Of a stretch of 60,853 nucleotides of DNA, positions 25,076-35,502 are shown in pieces. Below the pieces are notes generated by a model, which saw only the letters and a program-made list of their open reading frames with translations, ran no database searches and was not told where the DNA came from. The position numbers and the translations under genes are program-made. Origin of the DNA: Epibacterium ulvae. Its GTDB lineage: Bacteria > Pseudomonadota > Alphaproteobacteria > Rhodobacterales > Rhodobacteraceae. The stretch is taken from NCBI RefSeq assembly GCF_018678075.1, contig NZ_JAHHIR010000075.1:1-60853 (forward strand). The letters run 5' to 3'. Position 1 is the first letter of the stretch, and every line of letters begins with the position of its first letter.

Positions 25076-26736
25076 TACACCTCAATCGTTTTGGGACGGC
25101 GACGCTCGAACCAGATGACCACCAACAGGCGGGTCACAAAGATCGCGGTGAAGACCGACGTAAGAATGCCAAGGCCCAGCGTGATGGCAAAGCCACGTAC
25201 GGGGCCGGAGCCCATGACAAACAGGATCACAGCGGTGATGAATGTTGTGACGTTGGCATCCACAATCGCCGACAGCGCTTTGGAGTAGCCCTCGTCAATC
25301 GAGCGCGCAGGTCCACGGCCCGATTTCAGCTCTTCGCGGATACGTTCAAAGATCAGCACATTGGCATCCACCGCCATACCAACGGTCAAAACGATCCCTG
25401 CAATACCCGGCAGCGTCAGCGTGCCACCAATTAGGCTCAGCGCGCCAAAGATCATGCCGACGTTGACCAGCAACGCGATGTTCGCAAAGATCCCAAACAG
25501 ACCGTAGCTGAGCGCCATAAAGACCAGCACCGCGACAAAGGCCACGATGGTTGCGATCTTACCCGCATCAATACTATCCTGACCCAGTTCCGGGCCAATG
25601 GTGCGTTCTTCAAGGAAGGTCAGCTCGGCTGGCAAAGCACCGGCACGTAGCAAGACGGCCAGATTGGTGCTTTCCTCGATGGAGAAGTTACCCGTGATGA
25701 TGCCGCTGCCGCCTGGAATATGCGATTGGATCACGGGGGCAGATACGACCTCATCATCCAAGACAATCGCAAAGGGCGAGCCGATGTTTTCGGCCGTATA
25801 GTCGCCAAACTTGCGCGCACCTGCCGGGTTAAACCGGAAGCTCACCGCGGGGCGGCCGTTCTGGTCAAAGGACGGCTGCGCATCGACCAGCTCTTCACCG
25901 GTGACAACCGGCGCAGACTCAACAGTGTAATAAAGGCCTTCTTCGTCCAACGACGGGACCAGTTTGTTGCCGACGCCGGGGGATGCATTTGCATCGGTGC
26001 CCTGGCGGACAACCGGGCTGAAGGTCAGCTGGGCGGTGGTGCCGATGATGTCTTTCAGCTCTGATGCGGATCCGATGCCTGGGACCTGGATCAGAATACG
26101 GTCTGCGCCCTGACGTTGGATCGTCGGTTCACGGGTGCCAACCTCGTCGATCCGGCGACGCACGATTTCCAGCGCCTGGCGGACGGTGCGGTCATCGCTT
26201 GCGACTTTTTCCGCATCCGACAGGTTGATGGTAACGATATCACCCTGCCCCGAGACTTCGATGTCATTTGCGCCTGCACCGGTCAGCGTCACAACGGGTG
26301 TCGCCAATGCGCGCAAAATCCGCAATGCGGTGTCCAGACCATCGGGGTTGGACAGTTTGACGCGAATCTCATCCGCAGGACTTGGCTGGCGACGGAAGGT
26401 TCCGACTTCACCGCGTACGTCACGCAGCGCGATGCGCACTTCCGGCCAAAAGGCGGTCATGCGCGCCTCGTAGACGTCCGATACCTGAACCTCGGCCAAC
26501 AGATGCGCGCCACCGCGCAGATCCAGCCCCAGATTTACCAGACCCGACGGCAGGAACGACGGCCACTGGCCTGCCACTTCCAACCGTTCAGGTGTTTCGT
26601 CGGCCGCAACAATTGCCGCCTCTGCGTCATTTGACTGTTCTACCTGCGTATAAAACGCATTTGGCAGAGCCAGCAAAAGGCCCACCGCGCAAACCAGCGC
26701 GATCATGACCCTTTTCCAAAGATCAATTTGCAGCAT
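25075..26736 (-). CDS. secD: Protein translocase subunit SecD
   Basis: 553 residues. Six-helix membrane protein with a large periplasmic domain. The first helix ALVCAVGLLLALPNAFY is followed by LVNLGLDLRGGAHLLAEV, a signature of SecD. Later come RILIQVPGI, the IGSPFAIVLDDEVVSAP head domain and TVGMAVDANVLIFERIREEL in the helices that form the proton path. Gene order yajC-secD-secF supports one operon with 33 bases between yajC and secD. Confidence 0.97.
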   Translation of the reverse strand: MLQIDLWKRVMIALVCAVGLLLALPNAFYTQVEQSNDAEAAIVAADETPERLEVAGQWPSFLPSGLVNLGLDLRGGAHLLAEVQVSDVYEARMTAFWPEVRIALRDVRGEVGTFRRQPSPADEIRVKLSNPDGLDTALRILRALATPVVTLTGAGANDIEVSGQGDIVTINLSDAEKVASDDRTVRQALEIVRRRIDEVGTREPTIQRQGADRILIQVPGIGSASELKDIIGTTAQLTFSPVVRQGTDANASPGVGNKLVPSLDEEGLYYTVESAPVVTGEELVDAQPSFDQNGRPAVSFRFNPAGARKFGDYTAENIGSPFAIVLDDEVVSAPVIQSHIPGGSGIITGNFSIEESTNLAVLLRAGALPAELTFLEERTIGPELGQDSIDAGKIATIVAFVAVLVFMALSYGLFGIFANIALLVNVGMIFGALSLIGGTLTLPGIAGIVLTVGMAVDANVLIFERIREELKSGRGPARSIDEGYSKALSAIVDANVTTFITAVILFVMGSGPVRGFAITLGLGILTSVFTAIFVTRLLVVIWFERRRPKTIEV

Positions 26737-26769
26737 AGCTCTGCCTTTTCAGTTTGTTAGACAGGAAGC

Positions 26770-27048
26770 TTACGCTGCCGGTTCGGTTTTGTTCAGAACC
26801 TGCGCGATGGTGGATTGCACAACGCGTACTTTGACGCCTTCTGCCAGTTCCACTTCCAGTTCGCCGTCTTCTTTGACTTTGGAGACTTTGCCGATCAATC
26901 CACCTTGGGTTACGACTTGGTCCCCACGACGAAGCGCTTCGACCATTTTCTGATGATCTTTCATCTTCTTCTGCTGCGGACGGATCAGCAGGAAGTACAT
27001 GATGCCGAAGATCAGAATTAGGGGGACAAACTGCGCAATGGCTTCCAT
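26770..27048 (-). CDS. yajC: Preprotein translocase subunit YajC
   Basis: 92 residues. A single-span accessory of SecDF: FVPLILIFGIMYFLLIRPQQKKMKDHQKMVEALRRGDQVVTQGGLIGKV contains the helix, the RPQQK turn and the conserved GDxVVTxGGxxG loop. ATG 27048 with GGAAAG upstream is preferred over a start nine codons earlier. It heads the minus-strand block and is divergent from serS. Confidence 0.95.
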   Translation of the reverse strand: MEAIAQFVPLILIFGIMYFLLIRPQQKKMKDHQKMVEALRRGDQVVTQGGLIGKVSKVKEDGELEVELAEGVKVRVVQSTIAQVLNKTEPAA

Positions 27049-27279
27049 CGGGCTTTCCTTCTGTAATTTACGCAACGGGTGCGCTCTTTATTTTGACGGG
27101 AACCTATGCGTTGACCGGTGGCTTTGCAAGGCAGATGCAGTCAGACTTGCGCTAAGTTGGAAACATCTGATTTGGCGCAAATGCAGCAACGCACTGGTTT
27201 GCGCCGCTCGCCCCTTTTCCTTTGTCCATCACTGCGGCATAGGATGAGGCACTGATTCAAATTAGCCAGGAGTAAGACC

Positions 27280-28572
27280 ATGCACGACATTCGCGCAATC
27301 CGCGAAAATCCGACCGCCTTTGACGCCGCTTTGGCGCGGCGTGGGGATGCGTCGATCTCGTCTGATATTCTGGCCCTCGACGAAGAGCGCCGCTCCAAGA
27401 TCCAAGCCGCCGAAGCGGCCCAGGCCGAGCAGAACAAAGCCGCCAAAGCCATCGGTGCCGCCAAGGCCAAGGGTGATGAGGAAGAGTTCCAGCGCCTGCG
27501 TGCTGCCGTGTCTGAGAAGAAGGCCGAAGTTGCGGCCATGCAGACCGAGGCCAAAGAGCTGGATGCCAAACTCACCGACATGCTGGCGCGCATTCCCAAC
27601 ATCCCTGCGGATGATGTGCCAGATGGCGCTGATGAAGATGACAATGTCGAGGTCAACCGCTGGGGCACCCCGGCGGAGTTTGCCTTTGCCCCTAAAGAGC
27701 ATTTTGAAATCGCAGGCGTTGCGGCTGCTATGGATTTCGAAACCGCCGCCAAAATCTCTGGCGCGCGGTTTGTTCTTCTGAAAGGGGCCGTTGCCCGTAT
27801 CCACCGTGCTTTGGCGCAGTTCATGGTCAACACCCATGTGGATGAGAACGAGTTGACCGAGGTTAACACCCCGGTTCTGGTGCGTGACGAGGCGATGTAT
27901 GGCACAGACAAGCTGCCAAAGTTCGGCGAAGACAGCTATCAGACCACCAATGGCTGGTGGTTGGTTCCCACCTCCGAGGTGCCGCTGACCTATACGGTTG
28001 CCGATGAAATGCTGGAAGAAAGCGCCCTGCCGCAACGCTATACCGCGCATACCCTGTGTTTCCGTTCAGAAGCGGGCAGTGCCGGTCGCGACACATCCGG
28101 CATGCTCCGTCAGCACCAGTTTGAAAAGGTCGAGATGGTCTCAATCGTGCATCCCGACACCTCCGACGACGAACAAAAGCGCATGCTGGGCTGCGCCGAA
28201 GGTCTGTTGGAAAAACTGGGCGTCCCCTTCCGCACCGTTGTTCTGTGCACCGGTGATATGGGATTCGGCGCGCGGCGCACCTTTGACATCGAGGCCTGGT
28301 TGCCCGGTCAAAACGCCTATCGTGAGATTTCGTCTGTCTCCACCACGGGTGCATTCCAGGCCCGCCGGATGAACGCACGGTTCAAACCGGCTGAGGGTGG
28401 CAAACCTGAATTCGTTCACACATTGAACGGCTCCGGTCTGGCCGTGGGACGGTGTTTGATTGCGGTGCTGGAAAACGGCCAGCAAGAGGACGGCTCTATC
28501 AAACTGCCAGACGTGCTCGCCCCTTACCTGGGTGGCAAACTGACCCTGACCGCAGACGGCCAGCTGGTCTGA
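27280..28572 (+). CDS. serS: Seryl-tRNA synthetase
   Basis: 430 residues, full length. The N-terminal coiled-coil arm (residues ~30-110, rich in Ala/Lys/Glu: [19 protein letters not shown]) binds tRNA. The class II core shows [13 protein letters not shown], motif 2 in [26 protein letters not shown] and motif 3 in [17 protein letters not shown]. It charges serine and selenocysteine tRNAs. The start [11 protein letters not shown] is the family start. Divergent from yajC. Confidence 0.97.
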   Translation: MHDIRAIRENPTAFDAALARRGDASISSDILALDEERRSKIQAAEAAQAEQNKAAKAIGAAKAKGDEEEFQRLRAAVSEKKAEVAAMQTEAKELDAKLTDMLARIPNIPADDVPDGADEDDNVEVNRWGTPAEFAFAPKEHFEIAGVAAAMDFETAAKISGARFVLLKGAVARIHRALAQFMVNTHVDENELTEVNTPVLVRDEAMYGTDKLPKFGEDSYQTTNGWWLVPTSEVPLTYTVADEMLEESALPQRYTAHTLCFRSEAGSAGRDTSGMLRQHQFEKVEMVSIVHPDTSDDEQKRMLGCAEGLLEKLGVPFRTVVLCTGDMGFGARRTFDIEAWLPGQNAYREISSVSTTGAFQARRMNARFKPAEGGKPEFVHTLNGSGLAVGRCLIAVLENGQQEDGSIKLPDVLAPYLGGKLTLTADGQLV

Positions 28573-28599
28573 GGACAGACGAACCAGCAGTTACATTTC

Positions 28600-28631
28600 A
28601 AACCGGCTCCTTTATGGGGGCCGGTTTTTTT
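28600..28631 (+). terminator. Rho-independent terminator after serS
   Basis: AAACCGGC (28600-28607) pairs with GCCGGTTT (28620-28627) and continues into a run of T residues. Confidence 0.85.
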
Positions 28632-29190
28632 ATGCCTTTTTGGTCTTTTTGGGTTTTGAGGATCCAGCGCCGCTTTTGGCCGCCATGATCGATTTGCCCT
28701 TGGCCTTTTCCTTGGCAATCGCTTTCTTTGCTTTGCCTTTGGTCTTTTTGGCTTTATTTTTGGCGTTTTCCTTGGCAACGGCAAATTCAGCGGCCAGGGC
28801 TGCGGCTTTCTTCTTGGCCTTGCGGGCTTTCAGCTCTGCCTTCTCAGCGCGTACTTCGGCGGCGATACGTGCGGCTTCGGCGGCGGCCAATGCATCGTCC
28901 AGCGCGGGCGCTTTGGGCGCAGGTGCCGCAACTGATTTGGGCGCGGGTTTCACCACTTTGCGGACCGTGCGTTTGGCTGCGGGTTTTACAGGGGTTGCGG
29001 CGCCGTTGGCCTTTACCATCGCAGCAGCGGCGGCTTTTAACTTGGGCGCGCGGCGCAGACCGATACCTGAAATTTCGGCCAATTCCCCAACGCTGAGGTT
29101 CGCGATCGCCTCTGCCGATGTGAGTTTCCCCGCCATCAAGGCCTTGGCCAAGGCTGGCCCAACACCTGCGATCTTCAAAAGCGCTGTCAT
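28630..29190 (-). CDS. Helix-hairpin-helix protein with histone-like lysine/alanine tail
   Basis: 186 residues in two parts. Residues 1-60 hold tandem helix-hairpin-helix units, IAGVGPALAKALMAGKLTSAEAIANLSVGELAEISGIGLRRAPKLKAA, the GIG-type hairpins that bind DNA backbone. Residues 60-186 are low complexity, rich in Lys, Ala and Pro (VRKVVKPAPKSVAAPAPKA, then KKAIAKEKAKGKS), reminiscent of histone H1 or AlgP tails. It is probably a nucleoid-associated or DNA-compacting protein. It is convergent with serS, sharing the terminator. Confidence 0.75.
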   Translation of the reverse strand: MTALLKIAGVGPALAKALMAGKLTSAEAIANLSVGELAEISGIGLRRAPKLKAAAAAMVKANGAATPVKPAAKRTVRKVVKPAPKSVAAPAPKAPALDDALAAAEAARIAAEVRAEKAELKARKAKKKAAALAAEFAVAKENAKNKAKKTKGKAKKAIAKEKAKGKSIMAAKSGAGSSKPKKTKKA

Positions 29191-29248
29191 TTCCCGTTCC
29201 TTCCAGTTTTACTTTTACCGTGACGCAATGACGTCATAATATCACAAA

Positions 29249-30208
29249 TCACGCGCCATTTGGAAAGGGTACAAGGCGTTTTTTCTCTTCATCCCATAGT
29301 TTAAGGCTCATCGCGCGTATGGCTTCGCTGAATTTTATCCGCCGTGGCGCCATTTCGGCAGGCAGCGCGTAATGGCAGCGTCGCAATCGGTACGACGGGA
29401 TGCGGGCGTTGAAATGGTGGATGTCATGCAGGGTGATATTGGCTACGGCCATGTCAAAGAACCAGCCGAAATCCAGACAGGAAGAGCCCACAAGTGCGGC
29501 CTCCACCGGGTTCAGATCCGGGCGTCTGTCCCAATAGGTGTCCTCGAAATTATGTTGAAGATAGACGAGGAACACGCCGATCATCCCGCCCAGGAATGAA
29601 AACGCCAGCCAGATTAGAACGCCGGGTGTCCCGGACAGACGGTAAAGCGTGTAGAGGAAGGCGATGATGACGAGGTTGTGCAACACCACTCCCGTTACGC
29701 CGAACTTCCAGGTGTTTTTCGGCCAGCGATACCGGACGAAATAGGTGAATGCTGCGCCCACCGGGACCAGCACCAATGGGTTTCGGTACAGACGATAGGA
29801 CAGGCGATCGCGCCAATCACCAGCGTTCCATTCGGCGACCGTCATCGTGTGGATCTCACCTGTTTCGCGGTGTTCCAGATTGCCAATATTGGCGTGATGC
29901 AGATTGTGGTTCTGTTTCATCACTTCAAACGGGGCAAAGGTGAAGGGCGACAGCACGTGGCCTGCGACCTCATTCTGCCAGCGGGTTTCAAACAGCGAAT
30001 GATGGCCGGTGTCATGTTGCAACACGTAAAGACGCACCGCCGCAAAGGCAAAGATCACACCGGCCGGCACTATGATGTACCAGCGATCGATCTGCGTGAT
30101 TGAGACGTATAGGGACAGGAAATAGACGGCAAACGTCCCGAAATAGGTGGCCGCCGCCAGCCTGTTGTCCTTGGCGCAAAACTTCCGTGTATGTGCGCGC
30201 AAATCCAT
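29249..30208 (-). CDS. Fatty acid desaturase
   Basis: 319 residues of a membrane di-iron desaturase. The three histidine boxes are HDTGHH (65-70), HNLHH (101-105) and HDIHHFN near residue 266. Hydrophobic pairs of helices lie around residues 20-62 and 150-220. It would introduce a double bond into acyl chains or hydroxylate a related lipid; regiospecificity cannot be told. It may adjust membrane fluidity. Single gene on the minus strand. Confidence 0.9.
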   Translation of the reverse strand: MDLRAHTRKFCAKDNRLAAATYFGTFAVYFLSLYVSITQIDRWYIIVPAGVIFAFAAVRLYVLQHDTGHHSLFETRWQNEVAGHVLSPFTFAPFEVMKQNHNLHHANIGNLEHRETGEIHTMTVAEWNAGDWRDRLSYRLYRNPLVLVPVGAAFTYFVRYRWPKNTWKFGVTGVVLHNLVIIAFLYTLYRLSGTPGVLIWLAFSFLGGMIGVFLVYLQHNFEDTYWDRRPDLNPVEAALVGSSCLDFGWFFDMAVANITLHDIHHFNARIPSYRLRRCHYALPAEMAPRRIKFSEAIRAMSLKLWDEEKKRLVPFPNGA

Positions 30209-30362
30209 TGTGGCACCTACTCAAGATAAAAAGTCATCAAAATTCAGGACGGCAATCCGTCCTGTCGTTAACCTTCTGCCTTAATTTTGATCATGAAAAC
30301 CGATCATGGCAAGCATTTAAATTTTTGAAAAACAATTGATATCAAACGCAAACGAACTAAAA

Positions 30363-30385
30363 CGGGCGCCCCAAAGGAGCGCCCG
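30363..30385 (-). terminator. Terminator after der
   Basis: CGGGCGC on each side (minus strand) forms a 7-bp GC stem around a short loop and is followed on the minus strand by TTTTAG. It lies 28 bases after the der stop. Confidence 0.8.
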
Positions 30386-30412
30386 CACGTTACAGGTGAT
30401 AAAAATCTGGCG

Positions 30413-31882
30413 TTAATCCCTGCGCCCTTCAAGGTGTTTGCGAAGTTTTGACGGTGGCGCTTTTTTGCGTCCCTTATAGGGATTCTTGTCCCCCTGTCCG
30501 CGCAGCGTGATGCGAATCGGCGTGCCCGGCATGTCGAAATCCTTGCGCAGCCCGTTGACCAAATAGCGGGAATAGGCTGCGGGAACTTTGTCGGGGTGCG
30601 AACACATGACTACAAATCCCGGCGGGCGGGTTTTGGCCTGTGTCATATAGCGCATCTTGATCCGCTTGCCCTGTGGCGCTGGCGGCGGGTGCTGCTCCAA
30701 CATGCCGGTCAGCCAGCGGTTCAACGCAGCTGTTGGGATCCGGCGGTTCCAGACCGTATAGGCGCGGATGATCGCATCGTTTAGACGGTCTAACCCGCGA
30801 CCGGTCTTGGCAGAGACCGTGATCAGCGGCGCACCACGCAACTGTGGCAAGAGCCGGTCAAAGCTTTCTTTCAGCGCTTTGAGCTTGTCTTGTTTCTCGT
30901 CTTCGATGTCCCACTTGTTGACCGCGACCACCACCGCGCGCCCTTCGCGTTCGGCCAGATCGGCAATGCGCAGGTCTTGCTGTTCAAAGGGGATTGCAGC
31001 GTCGAGCAGGACCACCACAACTTCAGCAAATTTCACCGCGCGCAGACCGTCCGAGACGGAGAGTTTTTCCAGCTTTTCCTGAACCTTGGCCTTTTTACGC
31101 ATGCCGGCCGTGTCAAAGATCCGCATTGGAATGTCGTTCCATTCCATCCGCAGCGAAATCGCATCGCGAGTGATCCCGGCCTCGGGGCCGGTTAGCAGGC
31201 GTTCCTCGCCCAGGATCTTGTTGATCAGAGTCGATTTACCTGCATTGGGCCGTCCGATCACCGCAACCTGCATCGGTTTGTCGACCGTGGGCATTGGAAC
31301 TTCGTATTCGGTTTCTTCGTCCCAGTCGTCTTCGTCGTCCAGATCCACATCCACAACCGGATTGTTGTCGACTGCCTGGGCATCGAATTTTTCGGCCAGA
31401 GGCATCAGGATCGAATAGAGATCCGGCATCCCTTCGCCGTGTTCACCGGACAAGCGCAACGGTTCGCCCAGTCCCAAACCATAAGCTTCCAGCACGCCGG
31501 CCTCGGCTGCGTTGCCTTCGGCTTTGTTGGCGGCAAGGATCACATGCGCGGATTTGCGACGCAGGATGTCGGCAAACACCTCATCCGTGGGGGTCACACC
31601 GGTACGCGCGTCGATCATGAACAGGCAGATGTCAGCCATATCAACCGCACGTTCCGTCAAGCGGCGCATCCGCCCTTCGAGGCTGTTGTCGGTGGCATCT
31701 TCCAGACCGGCGGTGTCGATCACGGTGAACCGAAGATCGCCCAGTTTGCCCTCACCTTCGCGCAGATCACGCGTCACCCCAGGCTGGTCGTCAACCAACG
31801 CCAGTTTCTTGCCCACAAGGCGATTGAACAAGGTCGATTTGCCCACGTTTGGGCGGCCCACGATGGCCAGGGTAAAAGACAT
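30413..31882 (-). CDS. der: Ribosome-assembly GTPase Der (EngA)
   Basis: 489 residues with two GTPase domains and a KH-like C-terminus, needed for 50S subunit maturation. Domain 1: GRPNVGKST near residue 8, DTAGLED, NKAE. Domain 2: GRPNAGKST near residue 213, [17 protein letters not shown]. The C-terminal KH part includes [28 protein letters not shown] and a basic end [18 protein letters not shown]. An acidic linker ([18 protein letters not shown]) separates the G domains. It is the last gene of the yfgM-bamB-der cluster. Confidence 0.97.
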   Translation of the reverse strand: MSFTLAIVGRPNVGKSTLFNRLVGKKLALVDDQPGVTRDLREGEGKLGDLRFTVIDTAGLEDATDNSLEGRMRRLTERAVDMADICLFMIDARTGVTPTDEVFADILRRKSAHVILAANKAEGNAAEAGVLEAYGLGLGEPLRLSGEHGEGMPDLYSILMPLAEKFDAQAVDNNPVVDVDLDDEDDWDEETEYEVPMPTVDKPMQVAVIGRPNAGKSTLINKILGEERLLTGPEAGITRDAISLRMEWNDIPMRIFDTAGMRKKAKVQEKLEKLSVSDGLRAVKFAEVVVVLLDAAIPFEQQDLRIADLAEREGRAVVVAVNKWDIEDEKQDKLKALKESFDRLLPQLRGAPLITVSAKTGRGLDRLNDAIIRAYTVWNRRIPTAALNRWLTGMLEQHPPPAPQGKRIKMRYMTQAKTRPPGFVVMCSHPDKVPAAYSRYLVNGLRKDFDMPGTPIRITLRGQGDKNPYKGRKKAPPSKLRKHLEGRRD

Positions 31883-31931
31883 GGTTTCACACTTTCAGCG
31901 GTTCAGACGCGCCCCATAGCGCATCTTTGCG

Positions 31932-33254
31932 TCAACGGAAAGCGTGGAGTTCGCCTTTGGTCGACACAACATAAAGGGTTTGGCCTGCAACAACCGGTGC
32001 TGTTGTGGCACCGCCGTCGATTTCGACCTGTCGTGTCAGGCTGCCATCGGTCGGATCATAAAAGCGCAGGTAGCCGTCGTTTGATGCCACGATGACCTGC
32101 CCGCCCGCAAGGATCGGACCGTAATTTGCGACGATTTCCGCCCGTTTGCGCGGCTTGTCTTTGACAAAGCCCGGCAGACGCACAGTCCAGATCACCTCAC
32201 CAGTGTCGGCGTCCAGTCGCAACAGACGATTGGTGTCGCTCACCTGAAACAGGCTGCCACCGGCGGGCCAGACCGGACCCAGCGCACCTTGGCGTGCGGT
32301 CCAGATCCGCAGGCCACTGTCGGATTCAAAGGCCGCGGTGCGACCACCGTGGTTGCCCACATAGATGCGACGGCCATCCACAACCGGACCACCGGTCACG
32401 TCATTAATCGTGCCAACGGTGCTGCCAACCCGTTCACCGCCAATCGAGGCCGCCCAGCGTTGGAAGCCCCCTTTGCGGAAGGTCGCGGTCAAGTCACCAG
32501 AACCAAAGGCAAAGACCGCCAGATCATTGGCGATCACCGGTGCCGGTGCGCCCAAAACGTTTGCTGGGCTGGGGCTTGCCTTGATCTGCCATGCGATACG
32601 GCCGTCTTTGGCGCGCACCGCCCAGCCGGTATCATCGCCGGCCACCAGATAGACCAGACCATCGCGCACCAGCGGCTGGCCAGATCCTGTTGCGTCAAGC
32701 TCTTGTTGCCATAGTTCGTCGCCGGAGCTGGCCTGCAGCGCGGTCAGGACACCAAAACCGGACGAGACGTAGACCACGCCATTGTCAAACGCGACGCCGC
32801 CGCCGGTGGCCTGACCTTCGTCGTCATTGGCCGGGACGATATCGCTTTGCCACAGCAGTTGACCTGCGGGCGAGACAGCGGAGACTTTGCCGCCACTGTC
32901 CAGTGTATAGACACGGCCGTCGCCCACAACGGGTTGCGCAGTAATCCGCTGACGGCGCTCATCTCCGGTTCCGATGGAGATCGACCAGGCTTCGCTGGGA
33001 GCCGCAGACAGGGCCGGATGCGCAGTGCGGAACTGCGACGTGCCATGGGACTGCGGCCAGGATTTGTTGTTGGTCTGTTTGGCCAGGCTGATAGCGCGGC
33101 TTTGGTTTTCGACCTTTGTCGCCTCTTCCGGGCGGATCGGTTCACGGATGCCTTGTAGGACCGGCTCTTTTTCGGTGCAAGCCACAATGATCAGCGCAAA
33201 TGCAGTGCCGCACATGATGCGGCCCATACGAGAAATCGAGAACGCCTGTTTCAT
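31932..33254 (-). CDS. bamB: Outer membrane assembly lipoprotein BamB
   Basis: 440 residues from ATG 33254. A lipoprotein signal ends IIVAC with Cys26 as the lipidated residue. The mature part is an eight-bladed beta-propeller with PQQ-like repeats, for example GRVYTLDSGGKVSAVSPAGQLLWQ, GVVYVSSGFGVLTALQASSGDELWQ and GQTLYVVSTKGELHAF. BamB helps BamA fold beta-barrel proteins. The gene order with the TPR_21 protein and der matches that of other bacteria. Confidence 0.92.
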   Translation of the reverse strand: MKQAFSISRMGRIMCGTAFALIIVACTEKEPVLQGIREPIRPEEATKVENQSRAISLAKQTNNKSWPQSHGTSQFRTAHPALSAAPSEAWSISIGTGDERRQRITAQPVVGDGRVYTLDSGGKVSAVSPAGQLLWQSDIVPANDDEGQATGGGVAFDNGVVYVSSGFGVLTALQASSGDELWQQELDATGSGQPLVRDGLVYLVAGDDTGWAVRAKDGRIAWQIKASPSPANVLGAPAPVIANDLAVFAFGSGDLTATFRKGGFQRWAASIGGERVGSTVGTINDVTGGPVVDGRRIYVGNHGGRTAAFESDSGLRIWTARQGALGPVWPAGGSLFQVSDTNRLLRLDADTGEVIWTVRLPGFVKDKPRKRAEIVANYGPILAGGQVIVASNDGYLRFYDPTDGSLTRQVEIDGGATTAPVVAGQTLYVVSTKGELHAFR

Positions 33255-33311
33255 TACTGGCCCTTTGTCTTCGAACGTCAGCGGTTTTTTCACACAAAGT
33301 GAGGCGGTTAA

Positions 33312-33983
33312 TCAACCATCCTGTGCAGATGCGCCCTCTGGAAGCCCACCAAGTGCCACAATCAACTGATTTGCACGGTCCTGAACGTCAACAGATACCG
33401 TCGCGTCATCCACGAGAGATTGAAGAAGCGCCAGCGCGCCGGCGGTATTGCCAGATTCGATTTCCAGCAGCGCCAGTTGTTCGGCCGCCAGATGCGCCAG
33501 CGGCGCGCCGGGCGCGGCCAGGGCGTTCAGCTGCAGGCGGCGCTCATCAATGCTGAGCGTATCGCTTTGCAGAGCCAGCGCTTTGAACGAGGCGATGTGA
33601 CGATAGATCACCGGGATTTCACCGTTGGAGGCAATGGATTGATAGAGCGGCACCGCTGTGTCAATCTCACCCGCTTCGACCAATGCACCGGCGCGAGCCA
33701 TATCAACCAGCATCGCGGCATCGGCGCCACCTGTCTGAACCGAGGCGAGGTTCTGCGCACGATCGGCAGCTTCGCTGGGCTCCACAGCGCTGATCAGCGC
33801 ATCACCCAAGGTCTGCGCTGCGGCTTCTTCATTGGCGCGATTATATTCGCGAAGGGCGGTCCCACCCACGACAAGCACAACGGCAACTGCCCCAATCCAG
33901 CCATAACGGCGCAGCACTTTGAACAGCCGGTCGCGGCGGACCTCTTCGGTCACCTCGTCAATGAAACTGTCGGTATCGCTCAT
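33312..33983 (-). CDS. YfgM-like membrane-anchored TPR protein
   Basis: 223 residues from ATG 33983 (MSDTDSFIDEV). One helix, YGWIGAVAVVLVVGGTAL, near residues 25-45 separates a short cytoplasmic N-terminus with the conserved FIDEVTEEVRRDRL from a periplasmic TPR_21-type domain (SLASNGEIPVIYRHIASFKALALQ-like helices). YfgM works near SecYEG and chaperones in the periplasm of E. coli. Here it precedes bamB by 57 bases, as in other proteobacteria. Confidence 0.85.
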   Translation of the reverse strand: MSDTDSFIDEVTEEVRRDRLFKVLRRYGWIGAVAVVLVVGGTALREYNRANEEAAAQTLGDALISAVEPSEAADRAQNLASVQTGGADAAMLVDMARAGALVEAGEIDTAVPLYQSIASNGEIPVIYRHIASFKALALQSDTLSIDERRLQLNALAAPGAPLAHLAAEQLALLEIESGNTAGALALLQSLVDDATVSVDVQDRANQLIVALGGLPEGASAQDG

Positions 33984-34255
33984 ATGAAACCCCCTTCGGA
34001 TCGCAGGCCTATTGCGGCAGGTCTGCAAGCTTTGGCCCGTCTTACCCTGCCCGTATCTACAAGCCAAGTGGCCCAATGTGTATTCCATACAAAGAAAAAT
34101 GCATCATTGGCCTACAAATGTGATCTAAACCACTTAGTTTAGATGAGGCTACGCGTATATGTGGTATGCCGAATCTTTGCTTCGCGCCAAACTTCCTTTT
34201 GGATCGCCCGCTTCTTACCCAGTTGCGTTATCCACCATTTGCAGGGCTCACTACT

Positions 34256-35500
34256 ATGCGTCTGATACCTATTTTGACCGCAATCATCGTCACCGCGTTC
34301 CTTTACATGCTGGTGATCGAGCGAGATTCGCTTTTGGCGTTTGCGCGCGGGGCCGAAGAAGACACCCCGCAGGACACCGCAACCGCTGAGTTGGACGCCA
34401 CAGCCGAACCCAGCGAGGATACGGATAACAGCAAGGTCCGCGTTGTCGCCCTGCGCAGTTCTGCACGTGTGATCGACAGCGCCGTAATTTTGCGGGGCCG
34501 TACCCAAGCCAAACGCCAAGTTGAAGTGCGCGCCGAGACAACCGCCACCGTGATCAACGCGCCGCTGCGCAAGGGGATCCAGGTTCAGGCCGGCGAAGCG
34601 CTGTGTGAGTTGGACCCAGGCACCCGCCCCGCGCAGCTGGCGCAGGCACGCGCACGTCTAGCTGAAGCCAAAGCGAAACAACCCGAAGCTCAGGCGCGTC
34701 TGGAAGAGGCGCATGCCTTGCTGAAAGAAGCGCAGATCAACCTGACCGCCTCGCAGAAACTGTCAAAAGGGGGCTTTGCCTCTGAAACCACATTGGCCGG
34801 CGCCGAGGCGTCAGAACGCACAGCCATTGCCGCCATCGCCAGCGCCGAAGCGGGTCTGGAATCCACCAGCGCCGATATCGAAGCCGCCGCCGCAACCGTG
34901 GGTGAGGCCGAGAAAGAGATGGAGCGCCTGACGATCCTCGCGCCCTTTGATGGTCTGCTGGAAAGCGACACGGCGGAGCTGGGTTCCTTGATGCAGGCGG
35001 GATCGCTGTGTGCCACGGTGATCCAACTGGATGAGATCAAACTGGTAGGTTTTGTGCCCGAGGCCGAAGTAGACCGCGTAGAAATCGGCGCGCTTGCCAA
35101 TGCCAAGCTGGCAACCGGCGCTGATGTTCAGGGGCGGGTGACATTTGTCAGCCGCTCCGCTGATCCGGAAACCCGCACGTTCGAGATCGATATCGTTGTG
35201 CCCAACGCAGACCTGAAAATCCGCGACGGGCAAACCGCTGATATCGTGATTTCCGCAGATGGCGCCCAGGCACATAAACTGCCGCAATCCTCACTGACCT
35301 TGAACAAAGAAGGCCGTTTGGGCGTTCGCATTGTCGGCGCTGAAAGCAAAGTCGAGTTTGTCCCGATCACCCTGTTGCGGGACACGGTCGATGGTGTCTG
35401 GCTGACCGGCCTGCCCGATCAGGCGGATGTGATTATTGTTGGCCAGGATTTCGTGACCCACGGCGTCCCAGTGGCTGCCACATATAAAGAGGCGTTCTGA
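34256..35500 (+). CDS. RND efflux periplasmic adaptor (membrane fusion protein)
   Basis: 414 residues from ATG 34256. An N-terminal anchor (MRLIPILTAIIVTAFLYMLVI) is followed by an acidic linker. A biotinyl-lipoyl-like hybrid follows (VINAPLRKGIQVQAGEALCELDPG), a long alpha-helical hairpin with Ala/Glu heptads (~130-240), the second lipoyl half LTILAPFDGLLESDTAELGS and a beta-barrel domain. It bridges the RND pump to an outer-membrane channel, which is not in this window. The permease gene begins two bases after its stop. Confidence 0.92.
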   Translation: MRLIPILTAIIVTAFLYMLVIERDSLLAFARGAEEDTPQDTATAELDATAEPSEDTDNSKVRVVALRSSARVIDSAVILRGRTQAKRQVEVRAETTATVINAPLRKGIQVQAGEALCELDPGTRPAQLAQARARLAEAKAKQPEAQARLEEAHALLKEAQINLTASQKLSKGGFASETTLAGAEASERTAIAAIASAEAGLESTSADIEAAAATVGEAEKEMERLTILAPFDGLLESDTAELGSLMQAGSLCATVIQLDEIKLVGFVPEAEVDRVEIGALANAKLATGADVQGRVTFVSRSADPETRTFEIDIVVPNADLKIRDGQTADIVISADGAQAHKLPQSSLTLNKEGRLGVRIVGAESKVEFVPITLLRDTVDGVWLTGLPDQADVIIVGQDFVTHGVPVAATYKEAF

Positions 35501-35502
35501 AG

